This document shows positions 49,206-61,779 of a DNA stretch of 64,000 nucleotides, piece after piece. The stretch comes from Sphagnum magellanicum. Its lineage: Eukaryota; Streptophyta; Sphagnopsida; Sphagnales; Sphagnaceae. The translations under genes and the position numbers were made by a program. The stretch lies in NCBI GenBank assembly GCA_021904315.1, contig CM038912.1:25270949-25334948 (forward strand), written 5' to 3'. Within the stretch, counting starts at the first letter, position 1. Each line of letters opens with the position of its first letter. The notes under the pieces were generated by a model. It made no database searches. It saw only the letters and a program-made list of their open reading frames with translations, and had not been told where the DNA came from.

Positions 49206-50813
49206 CTTACCTTATATTGGAGTACCTTGGTAGCTTCAACACTAATTATAACATTTTTCAAAGTTGTTGAAGAATTCAAAAAACAATCAAAAATCAAAAG
49301 CCAATTTTTTTGGAAGAAATTTTTTAAATCTTTGAAAATATTTTATATTTGATCAGAATTAAATTATTATTCAACAAACATATGTTGAAGTTGCCCTTGT
49401 ATTATAATATTTCAAGCATTCAAAAACAAATCCTAGTGTATTTGGAGGGCATCATATATTTGTCAAAATCTTTCTTACAAAAAGGGATGGATATTATGCT
49501 TACTCCTTAGGTGTGAGAGGATATTTCATCTATTTATACCTTTAATCTGTGTTAAGACCTACATTTTTTAAAAATACAATCATACAACACATCATAAATC
49601 ATAATATTCTTGCGATATTAATAGGGCATTTCAAAATGGCCAGCCCACAACTTGCCCAAGTGGAATGGAACTCCATAAACACCCGTCTTTTTTAAAACTT
49701 TTCAAAATCCATTATGAAGGAAAAGGACCCTAGCATAAGGCCTCAATAGGTCCTCACCCTTGTTCACTTAGGTTATCATTTGTTGTCATTCATGAAGGCT
49801 AAGACCTTTGATGCCACATTTGTGGGTGTCTTACCTTACACATAAATTCATGGAGGTTGTCACCTTCTTCATTCTCTAGAGTTTTATTGCCTCCTTGATT
49901 CTTAAAAAAAAACAAAGATTTGACACCTATAAAAAGGATTGCAACCTAGACCAAGGGCTAAAAGAGGTTTTGCACCAAAAAAAAAAACATAAGCCTTGAA
50001 GGTTACAAGTAGGAATATTCACTAAAAGTGAAAATAAACATAACTTGGCATAGAAACACACAAACACAAGCTTTGTCTTGTGGATTATATGTAGTTAATT
50101 ATAAGCAATGTTGGAAAATGTCCATAGTGCTTGAATGGAAATTTTTAATTTTTAAAATGTTCTAATAAAAATGTTTATCTATTTCCTATTTGCATACGAA
50201 TGTGAATTTTTTATCATTAATATTGTAAATGTTCTTACATACGTTTAACATTTTAAAACAAAAAATTTCATCGATTGGCCATGAATAAATTACATTTTGT
50301 AATTCCAAAATAAACATCTATTAAGATCCAAAACAACCCAAATGGACAAACATGCTCCATAGAAAATTACAAAATTCAAATTGCTCCAACCTTACTCCAA
50401 GTCAATCAATGAAATCAAGACCCTTGACCATTAAACCTCACAATTCTACCACTAAGGTTGAACATTCAATTTTTAAAAATTCAAAAATGAATTTTTAACA
50501 ATATAAAATAATTGCATCAAAAAGAATTTTCATCACATCATTCAAATATTTAACATGGAAAACACAAACCATTGATATCACCTTCATGACTTTTCCAATA
50601 ATCTAATGTTCCAAAAAATAATTTACATCATAGATGCATGTTGAGGAACATGCATATTGGATCGATTGACCATACATTTGAACAAGAAACTCAAATTTTT
50701 GCACCATTTCCCAATACCTATAAATTAAAACTTTCTTACTAAAGAAAACACATGTCCTATTATTTTAAAACAAATGTAAGCATGAAGATCCACGTGAATG
50801 CTTTAAGGAAGAG
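49206..50813. other. AT-rich spacer, nothing recognised
   Basis: High A+T with scattered poly-A runs. No exon-like frame, tandem repeat or RNA gene was recognised. Confidence 0.55.
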
Positions 50814-51420
50814 ATGTGCAACCATAGAAGTGCTATGTACAATATCAATGATATTGACAGTGACGAGCTTCCTAGAGCAAAGAGGTTGTTCAGACTGAAG
50901 GCATCACCAGCAAAGGGCACTGTGAAAACTCCTGGTGCTCCTCCTGAAAACCAAGGTGTGAATACTGGCCTGGGCTTGAAAAGCAGGATAGGAAATGGGA
51001 ATTATGTTACAAATGATGATGACCTGGAGGCTGATGAGGTGGGCTTGAAGTCCATCTTGGAGGTCTTCAAGTCCAAGCATATGGCACAGGAGCTTCCTAG
51101 TGCAATCTGAGGACAAATGAAAAGCAAATGACAGTGTTAAAACTCTGAGTGGTGCAATGGTAGCTACAAGGGAGACACAGAAGAGTAGTGTTGAAGATCT
51201 GGAAGCCAAATTCAGAAGGGAACTGAATGCAAGTTTTAGTGTGCCAGGGGTGGAATCAATAACAGCCAAGACTGTGAGAAACAGTAAGGAAAATGGCCAG
51301 GAGGGAAGACTATGAATGAAAGCTTAGCTGAAGCCAAGGCCTTTCCAGGGCAGTTGCAGCAAATTGGGAAAAATGGTGAAATACAGGAAAGAAGGCAAAT
51401 CTTTTTTCTGGAGCAAAATT
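50814..51420 (+). pseudogene. Decayed coding block of unknown family, part 1
   Basis: The composition is protein-like, unlike its AT-rich surroundings. A 98-codon frame (50814-51110: INDIDSDELPRAKRLFRLKASP...SILEVFKSKHMAQELPSAI) is followed, in shifted frames, by stretches such as GAMVATRETQKSSVEDLEAKFRREL and AEAKAFPGQLQQIGKNGEIQER, with stops between them. I do not recognise the family. The charged, helical character suggests a coiled-coil or regulatory protein. A real gene with unseen introns remains possible. Confidence 0.45.
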
Positions 51421-51518
51421 CAGAGGTATAATAAGCATGTGTGCCAACAAAATGCTTACATTTTATTCATCTTGTTCTGGTACTGCTTACTCGACAGGAT
51501 CACTGGAAGTGTTGAATC

Positions 51519-51926
51519 ATGAACAGTAACCAGGAGACAGACTGTGAACCACTGCATGGTTGCCTGAAGGCAAATGAGAGGCTGATCTTCAACACTAAGC
51601 AAGAAGTGGAATCAGACTGGGATTGTACAGTAGCAGCTCGACATGTTTATGAGCTTGCAGATTACAATGATGTTCATGACAATGATTTCGGAAAATGGGT
51701 CATCCATGGGCACCATGGCGTTGCACATCTTTGCTACATCCACTTGCTTCATGTAGGTGACTTGTTGAGACTTGCCTATAGCAAACACATCATCTCCCTG
51801 ATCATGTTTATGCTAATGAATACCAGAACACTGTGCACTACCAATTCTATCAACTTGGGATTGAACTGTACTATAGATTACAAAAATTCTTTCACTAATG
51901 GGTGTTTAGGCCCAAATACACACTAG
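51519..51926 (+). pseudogene. Open frame of unknown family, part 2
   Basis: A 135-codon frame contains ANERLIFNTKQEVESDWDCTVAARHVYELADYNDVHDNDFGKWVIHGHHG, which looks like real protein sequence (acidic, mixed composition). The second half grades into low-quality sequence. It lies ~100 bases after the previous block on the same strand and may belong to the same former gene. I do not recognise it. Confidence 0.35.
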
Positions 51927-54900
51927 TGGAACTGAAAATGCCAATCTGCTTGGTCCATTTCACATCCTTTCTAGCTACCCACCTTTCGAGCTTATCCATT
52001 TTGGTGAAAACCAATTTCCCATTTCCAATGAAGCTCACTACAACTTTCTCTTTCTTGCTTGTCCATTTTTGGTTCCTATGCTCATCTTTCCAGCTCCAAT
52101 ACCTTCTCTTTTTCCCCTTCCATCTTTCTAAGTTTCTATCTCTTTGTCTGTTCTCTAGTTAATCTCTCAGCTTTTGCCTTATTCACAATAACCCTCATTA
52201 TGCTCTCAAATGCACTAGAATGGAGAAAATTGGAATGCAAAGGCTACAAAAAAAACTTCGACAAGATGAAAAGGAAAGGGACAAGGCTCCCTTCTTATAG
52301 GAGTATGGTGGGGAGAAGAAAACCATTGGGAATGGTGTTGTGCTTGTTGGTAAAGCATCTGATATTGAAAGGGTGACCAAAATGGTCAATACCAATTCCC
52401 AAATCCAGTGACCATTGGATAAGTAAACAATTGAACAAAAAAGCACACTGGATGTTGAATCGCATTGGATTAGATTATCCAACGAGATGAAATTCCCTGG
52501 ATTCCTTTGATTGCATGTTGTCCAAAGAATTGTTAGTCAACAAAATCACACCAAATTTTTTATATTGGAAAGGTTTTGTCGAAAACCCGATGGAATTGGT
52601 AAGGGTCAATTCTGGTTTTGCAAAATTGATATCTTCTTATAGTTCTACATAATTGGTAAGTTGTTCCAGTGCTGCAAAATTGATAGCACATTTTGGTTCT
52701 ATAGAATTGGTTTCTTTTTCAAGGTATGTTGGGGCTTTTGTGGAATTGTCAACTTCAAATTCTTTGTCTTTAGAATTTTCCTATAATGCCAAGTTATAAT
52801 TTCTTTTGTGCTGAGTTCCAATTATCCCATCTCTTCCCCCTTGTACTTGAGCTAATCCTTTGGGTTTGAATCCAAAAATTTATACGGTTTCAACTTGTTG
52901 ATGTTGACTATAATGGGGTTCATTGGTCATCTCCAATGTGAATTTCAAGTTTGAAACCATGAAAATTGACTTGGGATTGTGTCCTTGAATCCAAAACACT
53001 TTGTAAATCTAAATCATGTGCCTAGATCTACCCCTCACGGTTTTCAACCAAACATGATTATTTGATTGTCTTAAGTTTTCACTTCTAATTAATGATCAAT
53101 GTGAATGTTTTACACCCTGAAGAAAACAGTTGAATGTGTGTAGGATTTTATCATCTCGATTTTCAATTTAAAATATTTTTCCATTCCTCTAGTGACACAC
53201 AACTCATGGTCGTCAACTACTCAAGTAAACCATTTGCCCTAATGTTCAGATGCTTTTAAACTCTTCACCTGCCCATTTTTCCTAGTTGATTGAATTCTTG
53301 GATTGTTTGGGATTAACCAGAATAAGGGCCCACTTGAGGCTTTGCCTCATGGAAGCCCAATTCCAATAAAACCTATGGCTGAAGGCATTCCCAAATATGA
53401 ACAATGTGGTTGGATTTTAAATTGATCACATTGCATTTTCATTTGTGTTCAACTTGCAATTCAATTTATTTTTCAGCATCAATGTTAATTAATGTAGATT
53501 TGAGGATGCCATGTTGTGCATTACATTTCTTGTTCTTGTTACAAAAATAAATAGAAAGAAAATCAAATCTTCTCATACTATTCCGTTAATCTTCCTCAAC
53601 CTTAGTTTGATTGTTGCCAATATTATTCACACTCAGTGCAACTTTTAATTGTTTCTTCTACATAGAGGACCTATGGATTGACCTATAATTTTCTAGTGGA
53701 ATTGAGCCTTGAATTTAGACGCTAGGTCAAACCTTGCAATACTACATGATTTTTAAAATTCTTGAACTAATAAAATTTGATGAAGAAAGTTGGATTCAAA
53801 ATTTTCGAATGTCAAAAGAAAATGTGTTTACATATGTGAGAAATTGAAGCCTTTCATCAAACAACAAGATATTAAATATAAAGTAACTATATCATCCATA
53901 GTCATGAATTCACATGAAATCTCCATATATTCTTCCCCACTTATCCTTGCATGTTGGGTCGTTCCTCATGTGAATAGAATGGTTGTCCTTGTTGATAGTC
54001 ACAACAATTTTCTTCCATTTCATAATAGTTGATTTAAACATGTCTTTGAAATCCACTTTGTCAATAGATACAAGAGATTCATTTTGTTTCACCTTAATCC
54101 AAGAAACCATTTGTATGTACTACCAATTTGCTTGACAAGCCCCACGTCTAGGGTTGAATCTAAAGATGTAGCAATCTCCTTTCTTTGTCTCTTTCATCTA
54201 CTTCCACAACCTTGGGAAGGACCAAAATTGTTTAAAATTGTACGAACAAAAGGAGCATTTACAAGGCATTCCATAATTAGAAAACATTCAATAAACATTA
54301 TGAAAACCTTAAAATACCAATTCAAAAAACTTGAAATCAATTCCATATGAATGAATATTCATTACAATGGGTGCTCCTATCATTTGTTGTTTGTCGATGA
54401 CAATCATTTGCTTCACACAATGACTTGACATCTTCCATGTCTCCAAACAAACCTAGTAAACTCATGTGGTTGAAAAAATGACCCTAAACAACTTCATGTG
54501 GATTTATGAGCTTTACAAATGTGCATTCAATTTTAAAGTGAATGTTTAGTGTTGGTGCTAAAGAAGTGTAAAGTTTGAGCACTTCTAAGGGTGTGGCATA
54601 GTAAGGAAAATAGTGAATGAATAAAGGTTGGTGAAATGGATGACTAGATGTTTCATAACATGAAATTATTTCTTCACTTTTGGTTGTTTTAAAGTAGTAT
54701 CCTATTTTTCATTAAAATGTTAGCTTTTTATGATGTTTTAGTGTTAACTACCAACATCAACATTGTGATAACATCCATGCCATGTCAAATTTAATGTTAT
54801 GTAACATTGTATGTGTGAGTGGTTGACAAAAATGTTGTCATCTACCACCAAGATGTCACTCATTTACCATTGGGTGTGTAAGGTCTTCCAAATGTTTAAG

Positions 54901-56140
54901 GCATGATAATTATGCATACAAAACATGGGCAAGATTGGAAAAACCAATAAGAAATAATGAGCATATGATAAAAAGGTGCACCAAATTAGCATTCTGCTAG
55001 ACCCCACAAACCCCCCTTTAAACCCTCCTCTAATAAATTGTTTCAAATGATCAAATTCCAAGTCGCACTCAATTTGCTTATTTTCTTTTCTTTTACAAAA
55101 TAAATTTATTCATTATGGTAACGTAGGTTCAATTTCATCATAATATACATGAATAATTGTTCTTTTTCACAAAAAAAATTTGTTTTAGCATAATGAAATG
55201 ATTAATTTTCCATCCATTTGAACTTGGAATTTCCTTGATATTTGTCACAAGTTGGATATCCAAATTAAAACTACCTATTTAATAGATGTATGTGTACCTA
55301 ACAATATAACTTTGTTAAGTTCAAAAACCAATTATAGTTTTTCCTAACAAGATCAATAAACATTCGAAAAAGTATGGATTAAAAAAAACCACCTTTGTCA
55401 TCTCATTTTGTATTTTGTTGTTGAAAATTGATTTACTGATTGATTAGTAATATATTCACAAAATTTCTAAATTTAAAGTTTTAAAACATAGGTTGTTTCA
55501 TGCATAGACACGATTTGGTGAAAGAAAAGCCATGATTTGCAAAGGTTGGGAAAAAACAAGCCTACTTCAAAGCTTCAATCCAAATTTTCAAATGGAAACA
55601 TTGGTCCAATGAATGTTACTAAAACTTTATTCTCATGAAATCTTACACAAGAAATAAAGACTTGTGATCCAATTGACTTTGATGATAGTGATCTACACCT
55701 TGAGGAAGATACAATAACTATCATGTAACAATGTTTGGACAAAGATTTACATAATCTAGATCAAAAACCTACCCCTAGTGAGTCATGAGCATTTTCAAAT
55801 CGAAAGAACTTGCTAGAAAACAATGAGATGTTATTGAATTTTGTATTAGTTTGAAACACCTATGCACACCATCTTGTCACAATGGTTTGAAATCTAATTG
55901 ATAAGAAAGCTCCTTGTGAAACTTTTGTTGTCCTACATAACTTTTACCATTGCATTCACACCATGCAATATCAAAACAATAAAACATCACAACAACATGG
56001 ACTAGAGGCAGAACATGTTAATCACAATCCATTACAACAAAGAACATGACAAAGGTACACTCCCCTACCTACCTTATTAGAAAGCTGCCATTTTAGCCTT
56101 TTACTTTCTATTTTTTTTTAATTGAAAAAGAAAATTGGAA
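51927..56140. other. AT-rich spacer, no gene seen
   Basis: Long AT-rich stretch without exon-like sequence. A short run of 'ttctatagaattggt / ctgcaaaattgatag' style repeats appears near 52,560-52,750. Open frames are short and hydrophobic or low complexity. Confidence 0.55.
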
Positions 56141-56149
56141 AACAAGGTG

Positions 56150-56275
56150 AAGATTGATCACCATTGAACTCTAGACCACTAGTTATTGCTACTAATGTTG
56201 ACCACCAACTATTATTGACCACCAATTATTGCTAACCACCATTGATTGTTATTGACCACCACCAAATTCATGATT
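56150..56275. repeat. Short degenerate tandem repeat of ATTGACCACCA
   Basis: Phrases 'ttgaccaccaactatta', 'ttgaccaccaattattgc', 'taaccaccattgattgtta' and 'ttgaccaccaccaaa' follow each other with a ~20-25-base period. It ends in a short TATA run. Confidence 0.55.
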
Positions 56276-57185
56276 GAGTACATATATATTTGTGAGTTGA
56301 CATCCATCCAAGAATGACAGATGTGCATGGAATGCAAAAGTCTAGGTAATCCAATCATAGTTATATCCACATTCACTATATTTGTGATTCAACAAAAATA
56401 TTACAAAATGTTTCAATTTCATGTTTAAAGCCAATTGGTTGGAACATGTTCCATTACAAGGATTTGAGTACTTGTATTTTAGGTCACATAAGTACTTTTT
56501 TTTAGTATTTCAAGTCATAGCCACCATGTGTATTTTGAATGCAACGTAACAAAAGCACCAAACATTGGAACATAAAAATGGAAGAAGAAGAAAAAACAAA
56601 ACATGACATTTGGTCTAGCCTTCATAGATGGGGCAAAGGAAAGGTTTGATCAATTTTCAAAAGGTTGAGCCAATTTTTTTTTCCACTTTTGGGGAAGTTA
56701 TGGATGTCGATGGTTTCACTATGAGAAAATGGACTGATTTGCAATTAGCCTTGCAACTAGGTTTTCGAGTTGCAATGACCATTTGCAATTCATTGCAATT
56801 GAACATATTTCTACAAGTGTGAATGTTATCAAACAAGTTGCATGAGTTGCAATGGATGCAATTCATCGTACGTGAAACTATATATTTATGCAACTTATAC
56901 AACTAAGTTACAACTACGTAGGAATAACTATTATGTAAATTGAATGCAACTACTTTGCAACTACTATGGTAATATTATGATGATGTCATTTTTCATTGAT
57001 CCATCAAAATTTGACATGTGACACTATGGGGATTCTTGGGTGAAAGTTATATCTTTTAAAAATAATAATCTCCACCATCCATTATGATTGTTCATTTATA
57101 ATGGTTTTAAATTGTGACACCTAACACAATCAAAAGTTGCCATGTTGCATATTAATTGAATTTTGAATAAAAATTAAAAATCTAC
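56276..57185. other. AT-rich spacer with TTGCAA-rich patch
   Basis: No gene is seen. Between about 56,735 and 56,890 the hexamer TTGCAA or its variants recurs some ten times, often within 15-25 bases, giving local self-complementarity. Confidence 0.45.
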
Positions 57186-57372
57186 TAGGTAGTTAAGTAT
57201 GTCAATACATAGGCATATGTAGGTAAGTAAGTAAAATTAGGTAGGTAAAACATACCTACCTACTTACATTACATACCTACTTACCTACCTAAATAAGTAG
57301 GTAAAAAAGTAAAACTATTTACTTAATTACTTAAGTAAATAAGTAAGTAAGAAGGTAGAAGGGTAGGTAAAC
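57186..57372. repeat. TAGG/TACC tetranucleotide palindromic tract
   Basis: Runs of (taggtaag)n on one half and (tacctact)n on the other make the tract self-complementary, e.g. 'taggtaggtaaaacatacctaccta' halves around 57,240-57,265. Similar but shorter tracts occur at 43.47 and 47.73 kb. Confidence 0.7.
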
Positions 57373-58489
57373 AAAAAAGTAGCCATGTAAATTGTTAATG
57401 GGTAGAAAACTCTAAACTAGTTAATACCATAGGCCTCCTTAGTAACTTAAAGTTACTAGTGGTAGACTTATCATCCCTTATCCAAAAGGTGAAGTTAATG
57501 GGATTATATAGTTCATGTTAGTGAGTGGTTGGGGGGAATCGAAGAAATTTTTAGGAAGGGATTGAGATAAGGCCCTATTTTTATGGGGTCAATGTGAGCC
57601 TTGTGTGGTTTGTGGAAGAGGGGGATTAAAAGAGGTGTTGGGGACTTTTAATACATTTGATACTTTTGTAGTTGGGGATTGGGAATGAAGGACCCCTTTG
57701 GAGAAATGTGTGTATCTGTAGTGACGAAATGTATATTTATATTTGTGGGTGATTTTTAATGGAAAATGTTTGAGGATCGAAACTCAGTGTGTTTGTTCTG
57801 CATCTATTCTATTAAGAGGTGTGGAAGGTAGAATAGTTTGATATTATACAAAATATGATATTCCTTGACATGGTATTTTTGCATTTCTTTTATAACAAAG
57901 AATAAATAAGCATACCATTTGGTAGCTTCTGGAGTAGTAAATTATTAGCTACCACAAGAAAGTAGTAGCTAGTACTTGGTGGTAATAAGAAAGGGGAAAA
58001 CACCAACATGTAGCCGCTTGCAAACTAAAATGTATTGTTACACGTGGTAAGAAATGTCTATGAGTTGATGCAATGTGCTATAGATGGTATAAAATAGTCT
58101 AGGGCGACATTCCAAGGTGTTATAGGTAATAAGAAAAGACACTAAGGGGACTACAACCATTTTTGAAATGGGATGATAACTATAGGAGGTTTGCATGCCC
58201 CACTAAGGCAACAACTAAGGGTGTAGAAGGTATGAAAAAACCTTGGAAAGTAATTATTCATAGGTTGTGATTATTCCCCTTGTTGCCCTTCTCTATTTTC
58301 TTCCCTAAACTTTTTTGCATTAGCTTACATATAGGATGATAGGTTTATTCTTAAATAACTGACCTTACTTTCTTTATTTGTTTTTTGTGTGATTTTTTAC
58401 TAACTATTTGAATAGTTATAGTAAAGTAAACTACTGATGGTAATTTCATTTCATTGAATAATAAAGTGTTGACCTTGTTCCTTCAATCT
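57373..58489. other. Spacer, nothing recognised
   Basis: AT-rich with G-rich patches (57,520-57,670). No exon, tRNA or structured repeat was recognised. Confidence 0.5.
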
Positions 58490-58650
58490 TAGTTAATAGG
58501 TAGTTCATTTTTAGATAAGTTTTAATTCACTTTTAGTTAATCTATAATTCATTTTCAATTCATTTCCAATTAACCTTTAGTTTATTTTTAGTTCACTTCT
58601 AATTAACTTTTAATTCACTTTCAGTTGAGTTTCAGTTCATTCATAGTTCA
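58490..58650. repeat. Tandem repeat, ~13-15 bp unit around TTAGTTCATTTTTA
   Basis: About ten degenerate copies follow one another: gtagttcatttttag, ttttaattcactttt, agttaatctataattcattttc, cagttgagtttcagttcattc and similar. Copies differ by substitution and 1-3-base indels. Confidence 0.65.
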
Positions 58651-59324
58651 CACATGGGCGCACATAGGTGAACATGGGTCACATGTAAATTGGAAACATC
58701 TTGAGAAACTTCCTTGAGCAAGGTGCCCTAGGGGTATAAATAGAAATAAAATTCCCCATTACTTTTAGTCTATTCAACATTAATCTTAAGCACAAATTTA
58801 CACCATAACTTTGTCATGTTCATGTTTGCATATATGTCAACATAATAAGGATATGTTTTCATGTTTGTCTTGCACATCTTGTGGTTAGGGTTTAAGGTTT
58901 TTTTTTTTGTCCTAATGGTGGAGTTTTCATTTATCGACCTTTGTGATTCTTCTTATGAAGACGGCTCATCCCTTCCTGATGTGGTTGTCTTTCTTTGCAC
59001 AAATTCCGAGCCTACAGAAAAACAGCCTCTGCATTTAGATGTGCTGTAAGCGGCTCCTTTCACCAGCATTGTCTATTTGCCAAAAACAATGTCTTTAACC
59101 CCACACACTTCTTCTGAATTGAAGTCCCTTGACTACAATGCCATCACAATTGAGTTTGTGAATCGTTTTCCTAATTCAATAGTGATATTTTATTTGAGCT
59201 TCCTCTTGTGTGTCATCTTTGGGACATTCTGGACAATTGCAAGGTATGGACAAAAAGTACAATGGTCATGCTTGGTGTAAATTCTAGACCAATAACATTA
59301 AGAATGCATTTGGATTAGGCTCAC

Positions 59325-61065
59325 ACAAATTGAGAAAAAACCACAAAAATTATAACTATTGCCTATAATTCGAAAATGTGTTTAAAATCTTATATTTTCA
59401 TATTTTGAATTTTGCCAAATTTGGCTTAACACAATTATGGACTATAACCATTTGAGCATCATCACAAAATTGAAAACAAAAACAGTGGTTGCCATACCAC
59501 ATTTCCTTCAATACTATAACTATCTAAGCAAAAGGAGGCAACTATTAATAGCATGTATTGTATGTAAGTCTTAACGCAACTATTACTAATCTAACTATGA
59601 CTAGGTGAATTTTCAAAGTGTGAAACCCAAATATAGTCTATAACTATATTTGGCTATGTTTAATGAAATTCAAAATATGAAAATATAAAATCTTAAGCAC
59701 CCTTTCATATTGTAGGCAATTGTGATGATTTATGTGGAATTTTTTGAATTTTTGTGATTTTTGGCAATTTTTTTCAAAAGGATTAATGAAATTGTGACAG
59801 AATACCCTTTTCAAAAATATTTCTCACAAAATGCTCTTGCAATCTAGCATGTAAACCTCAAATACAAGTCCCTAAAACACCACTGTATTTCCAAGCCAAG
59901 ACCACTTCACAATATTGTCTACCACACATGCCTATGGTCTTTCTAATAAAACTGTTTAGAAAATAATAATATCACACTAGCAGTGAGATGAAGTCTCCTG
60001 ACATTTGTGTTGCTGCCAGTTTAGACGAGGGTCCAAGGAGCAAGGTCCAATGAAATCGAGCATTCCTATTTGTCAAGAGTTCTAATTGGTCCAAGGCCTT
60101 TAGACAAGGGTTCAGGAACAAGACAAATCAAATTATGATTTAGCCTAAATGGCATCATTTTGAAGAGAAAACCAATTGGTCCGAATGAGAAAAACAGTTT
60201 AAAGGAGAGCTCATGGTTTGGAGAACCACAGTATAAGCTAAGGTCCAATGTTGCTCATTTCTTCATTTTTGATTTTTTCCCACTGTTTTGTTTACTATAA
60301 TAATATAATTTATATAAGAAAAAAATGTATGTTGTAAGAATAATTATGTAGTCAAATTTATAATTAATAAATATAATCATTTATAATTATTTATAAAAGT
60401 GGTTTATATTGAATAACACTATTGAAAAAAGGCCTTAAAACTCAATCAATAATTTTCTGTGTGAAACCCAAATTTGTTCACTTGTTGATCTTTTGCCAAG
60501 CTAAACCAATTCAATCATAGATGAGCATGAGAAGGGATTTGTCTCTAGGGTTGGGGGGATTTTGAGCTCAATTGTCCTTGATTTAGCTTGAACTGCAACT
60601 CAATCTCCACATCTTAGTCTCCTTGGTCCAGCTCCAACCTCAATTGGAGATGAAGAATATGCACCACCAGGTTAGCCTCCAACTTCAGTTATCTCCAACC
60701 CAACCTCTTGGTTTGACTACAATATCAAGTCCATGTGAACCACACCATAGTCCCACATCCACTCTTAGTCTGCCTTTGTTAAGAAAACATATTCAGCAAG
60801 TATGGCATCTATGAAATACAGCAGCATTGTTGGTGTTGGATAGGTGATATTGGACTGCCTTGGTCTGGTGGTTCCGCAGGTGGGTCTGGTCGTTCCGCAG
60901 GTGGGTCTCGTCTGACCAGAGAGGAACCTGGGCATCATTTTACAGTGTAGTTGAAAAATGTCAGGTTAGATGATGTAAAATGTGTATACACTCTAATAGC
61001 AGGGTTTATTGTTATATCCCTTTTGGGTCGAAGGGAATTTAAAGCCCTAGCTTTTGGGTCTAATA
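59325..61065 (+). repeat. Interspersed ~960-bp repeat, copy B, split by an insertion
   Basis: Same family as the block at 40,620-41,580. The match runs over 59325-59632, stops, and resumes at 60459 through 61065, ending again at 'gggtctaatatg'. The ends agree with copy A, so this is a defined unit. Beyond it the two loci diverge at once: ALG2 remnant in one, ubiquitin-like region in the other. Confidence 0.8.
59633..60458. mobile_element. ~826-bp insertion flanked by a 15-bp direct duplication
   Basis: The sequence gtgtgaaacccaaat is present at 59618-59632 and again at 60459-60473, while copy A has this position once, uninterrupted. This is the signature of an insertion with a 15-base target duplication. 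The insert is AT-rich and has no open frame of note. Its first ~150 bases (59,635-59,785) are an inverted, degenerate copy of the host repeat's left part (59,325-59,450). Confidence 0.65.
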
Positions 61066-61308
61066 TGGGACTAGAAAGGTCAACTAATTAGGTTTGTATG
61101 CTGAACTCTCCTTGAATTGGAACTGGAATCACAAACTCTGGAAACAACCCTTAAGCAAGCAACAAACTATGATCTTGACGAAGTGTTCTCCCAATCGAAA
61201 AGTCAAGAAGGAAGGACTTATATGTTGTGTAACATAGTAAAAAGACCTATCCTCCAATGCTTATAAGTGTATCAGAAAGGAAACTGTGAACAATCCTTAG
61301 GAAAGCTA
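61066..61308. other. Spacer, nothing recognised
   Basis: Short stretch between the repeat and the ubiquitin-like frame on the opposite strand. It may contain the 3' flank of that frame. No element was recognised. Confidence 0.4.
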
Positions 61309-61593
61309 TTAATGTGTTGACAAACTTTGCTTACGTGGTGGACTGATAAGCTTGGTGTGGATGGTTAGTTCTTTGACAACCCGCAAGTGCAGAGTCGATT
61401 CATTTTGGATATTGTAGTCCACCAGAGCCCGCCCATCCTCCAACCGCTCGTCATTGAAAAACAACAGTTGCTGAGCAGGAAGGATGCCTTCAAACTCCTG
61501 GATCTTAGCCTTGATATCAGCGATAGTATCAGAGCTCTCCACCTCAAGCCTGATGACAATATTGGCCATCCAGTTCTCAACGGAGATCTGCAT
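61309..61593 (-). pseudogene. Divergent ubiquitin-like ORF, probably a decayed ubiquitin unit
   Basis: Starting at the Met at 61593 the frame reads MQIS...[17 protein letters not shown], then [26 protein letters not shown] and NESTLHL, clearly the ubiquitin fold sequence. Compared with ubiquitin, the segment after MQI is altered and one residue longer. The Lys48 position is Glu, the Lys63 position is Asn, and the end lacks RLRGG, running instead into ~20 unrelated residues before the stop. Without the C-terminal Gly-Gly it cannot be conjugated in the usual way. It may be a single decayed repeat of a polyubiquitin gene or a ubiquitin-like domain protein with unseen exons. Confidence 0.6.
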
Positions 61594-61779
61594 AATGAAA
61601 ACGCTTCTAAGAAAAAACACTTCAAACCAATTTGTGCCAGGAAACAAAGCCAGGAATGAAAGGGGCAAAACAAATTAACGCTCATTGCAAGAGCAGGGTA
61701 TTTTTCCCAATTTTGTGAGGTGGGTGGACTTGCAACCCTCAACAAGAGGAAAAAGACAAATTTGGCTGGAAACATTTTA

